Positions 62,561 through 64,000 of a stretch of DNA of 64,000 bases are shown piece after piece (position 1 is the stretch's first letter; the number at the start of each line of letters is the position of its first letter). Origin of the DNA: Oceanicella actignis (GTDB lineage Bacteria; Pseudomonadota; Alphaproteobacteria; Rhodobacterales; Rhodobacteraceae); contig NZ_VNHJ01000002.1 in assembly GCF_008124525.1 (NCBI RefSeq), positions 62,001 through 126,000 on the forward strand, in the 5' to 3' direction. Under the pieces are notes generated by a model. That model had not been told where the DNA came from. It was given only the letters and a program-made list of their open reading frames with translations, and made no database searches. A program made the position numbers and the translations under genes.

Positions 62561-64000
62561 TCAGAACAGGAAATAGCGTTGGGCCATGGGCAACGCCTCG
62601 GCCGGCTCGCAGGTCAGCAATTCGCCGTCGGCGCGGACCTCGTAGGTCTCGGGATCGACCTCGATCTTCGGCAGCGCGGCGTTGAGCGCCATGTCCCTCT
62701 TGCCGATGCCGCGCACGCCCCCGACCGCCGCAGTCCGCTTGCGCAGGCCAAGCCGCGCGCCGATTCCGGCCGCCTCGGCCGCCGCGCTGACGAAGGTCAC
62801 GGCGCTTGCCTCGACCGCGCGTCCGAGCGCGCCGAACATGGTGCGCGAATACACGGGCTGCGGCGTCGGGATCGAGGCGTTCGGATCGCCCATCTGGCTC
62901 ATGGCGATGGCGCCGCCGATCAGCACCATCTCGGGCTTGACCCCGAAGAAGGCCGGGTCCCACAGCGCCAGATCCGCCCGCTTGCCTTCCTCGACCGAGC
63001 CGGTCTCGTGCGCGATCCCGTGGGCGATGGCGGGATTGATCGTGTATTTGGCGATGTAGCGGCGGACGCGGAAATTGTCGTTGTCGCCGGTTTCCTCGGG
63101 CAGGCGCCCGCGCTGCTTCTTCATCTTGTCGGCGGTCTGCCATGTGCGGATGATCACCTCGCCCACCCGGCCCATCGCCTGGCTGTCCGAGGCGATGATC
63201 GAGAAGGCCCCGATGTCGTGCAATATGTCCTCGGCGGCGATGGTCTCGCGCCTGATCCGGCTTTCGGCGAAGGCGACGTCCTCGGGGATGCTCGGGTCGA
63301 GGTGATGGCAGACCATGAGCATGTCGAGATGCTCTTCGAGCGTGTTCACCGTATAGGGCCGGGTCGGGTTGGTCGATGCCGGCAGCACATTGGGCTCGCC
63401 GGCCAGGCGGATGATGTCGGGGGCGTGGCCGCCGCCCGCGCCCTCGGTGTGAAAGGCGTGAATCGTGCGGCCCCTGAAGGCGCCGATGGTCGCTTCGACG
63501 AAGCCGCTTTCGTTGAGCGTGTCGGTATGGATCATCACCTGCACGTCCATGTCGTCGGCAACCGTCAGGCAGTTGTCGATGGCGGCCGGCGTCGTGCCCC
63601 AATCCTCGTGCAGCTTGAGGCAGCAGGCCCCCGCTTCCACCTGCTCGACAAGCGCGGCGGGAAGCGAGGCGTTTCCCTTGCCCGCAAAGCCGAAGTTCAT
63701 CGGCAGACCGTCGACCGCCTGCAGCATCCGCCCGATATGCCACGGTCCCGGCGTGCATGTGGTGGCGAGCGTGCCATGGGCGGGCCCAGTTCCGCCGCCC
63801 AGCATGGTGGTGATGCCCGAATGCAGCGCATCCTCGACCTGCTGGGGGCAGATGAAATGGATGTGGCTGTCGATGCCCCCGGCCGTCAGGATCCTGCCCT
63901 CGCCGGCGATCACCTCGGTTCCCGGGCCGATGACGATGTCGACGCCGGGTTGCGTATCGGGGTTGCCGGCCTTGCCGATCTTCGCGATCCGCCCGTCCTT
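62561..64000 (-). CDS. ureC: Urease alpha subunit UreC, C-terminal 479 residues (start outside window)
   Basis: The nickel-containing catalytic subunit hydrolyses urea to ammonia and carbamate. The reading frame is open to the window edge, so about 90 N-terminal residues are missing. Metal-site histidines are in [14 protein letters not shown], the carbamylated lysine is in [10 protein letters not shown], and [10 protein letters not shown] and [15 protein letters not shown] follow. The flap region [22 protein letters not shown] contains the catalytic histidine. All visible motifs are intact, so the enzyme should be active. It leads the visible ureC-ureE-ureF-ureG run; ureA, ureB and ureD must lie outside. 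Confidence 0.97.
   Translation of the reverse strand, partial: KDGRIAKIGKAGNPDTQPGVDIVIGPGTEVIAGEGRILTAGGIDSHIHFICPQQVEDALHSGITTMLGGGTGPAHGTLATTCTPGPWHIGRMLQAVDGLPMNFGFAGKGNASLPAALVEQVEAGACCLKLHEDWGTTPAAIDNCLTVADDMDVQVMIHTDTLNESGFVEATIGAFRGRTIHAFHTEGAGGGHAPDIIRLAGEPNVLPASTNPTRPYTVNTLEEHLDMLMVCHHLDPSIPEDVAFAESRIRRETIAAEDILHDIGAFSIIASDSQAMGRVGEVIIRTWQTADKMKKQRGRLPEETGDNDNFRVRRYIAKYTINPAIAHGIAHETGSVEEGKRADLALWDPAFFGVKPEMVLIGGAIAMSQMGDPNASIPTPQPVYSRTMFGALGRAVEASAVTFVSAAAEAAGIGARLGLRKRTAAVGGVRGIGKRDMALNAALPKIEVDPETYEVRADGELLTCEPAEALPMAQRYFLF

Overview
The window is very GC-rich chromosomal DNA that reads as an alphaproteobacterium of the Rhodobacterales (Paracoccus/Rhodobacter/Roseobacter relatives). 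The pointers are gene pairs and family proteins typical of that order: a DUF4444 biotin/lipoate ligase next to a DUF6505 protein, a TIGR02300 protein, DUF2842 beside purA, the DUF2849-cysI-DUF934-cysH sulfur operon, a VPLPA-CTERM protein, PhaZ and a lone PaaX-type regulator. No insertion sequence, prophage, integrase, CRISPR array or origin was seen. It looks like ordinary core chromosome with a few accessory islands.

Layout. 1-5.1 kb: end of a biotin/lipoate ligase gene, a DUF6505 gene, a minus-strand polar amino acid ABC transporter (binding protein and two permeases, no ATPase), then amtB and glnK behind a convincing sigma-54 promoter. 5.3-10.3 kb: a class A penicillin-binding protein, a YgjP-type metallopeptidase, PHB depolymerase, a TIGR02300 protein and tRNA-Ala(GGC). 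10.6-16.8 kb: a compact four-gene plus-strand cluster (nitrilase-family amidase, a 921-aa Orn/Lys/Arg-decarboxylase-fold PLP enzyme, an ATP-grasp ligase, a C45 Ntn-hydrolase). It looks like an uncharacterised pathway and is the most interesting part of the window. 17-25.5 kb: RhlE-type helicase, panC-panB, a LysE exporter, a PA14-like periplasmic protein, adenine deaminase and an acyl-CoA ligase. 25.6-30 kb: a CaiB-type CoA-transferase, a PaaX-type regulator and an OmpR/EnvZ-type two-component pair.

30.5-38 kb holds minus-strand housekeeping genes: DUF2842, purA, serA, serC (with a promoter and a structured leader), glmM and folP. 38-41.4 kb is the assimilatory sulfite/sulfate reduction operon; its CysH has the iron-sulfur cysteines of an APS reductase. 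41.5-48.6 kb is a group-2/3-type capsule export locus: KpsE-, KpsT- and KpsM-like proteins, an OPX lipoprotein and two paralogous Capsule_synth proteins. 48.7-52.8 kb has dnaK-dnaJ behind a heat-shock promoter, with an AlkB-type dioxygenase divergent. 53-57.5 kb has a flavin monooxygenase, an enoyl-CoA hydratase, a membrane class III adenylate cyclase and a VPLPA-CTERM surface protein. 57.9-64 kb has a P2-type cation ATPase and the 3' part of a urease operon (ureC truncated by the window edge, ureE, ureF, ureG).

Functional themes are nitrogen acquisition (AmtB/GlnK, amino acid uptake, urease, adenine deaminase), sulfur assimilation feeding cysteine/serine metabolism, cell envelope and capsule assembly, and carbon storage turnover. 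Coordinates come from reading frames, start codons and motifs. Family names come from recognising conserved motifs; no database search was run.
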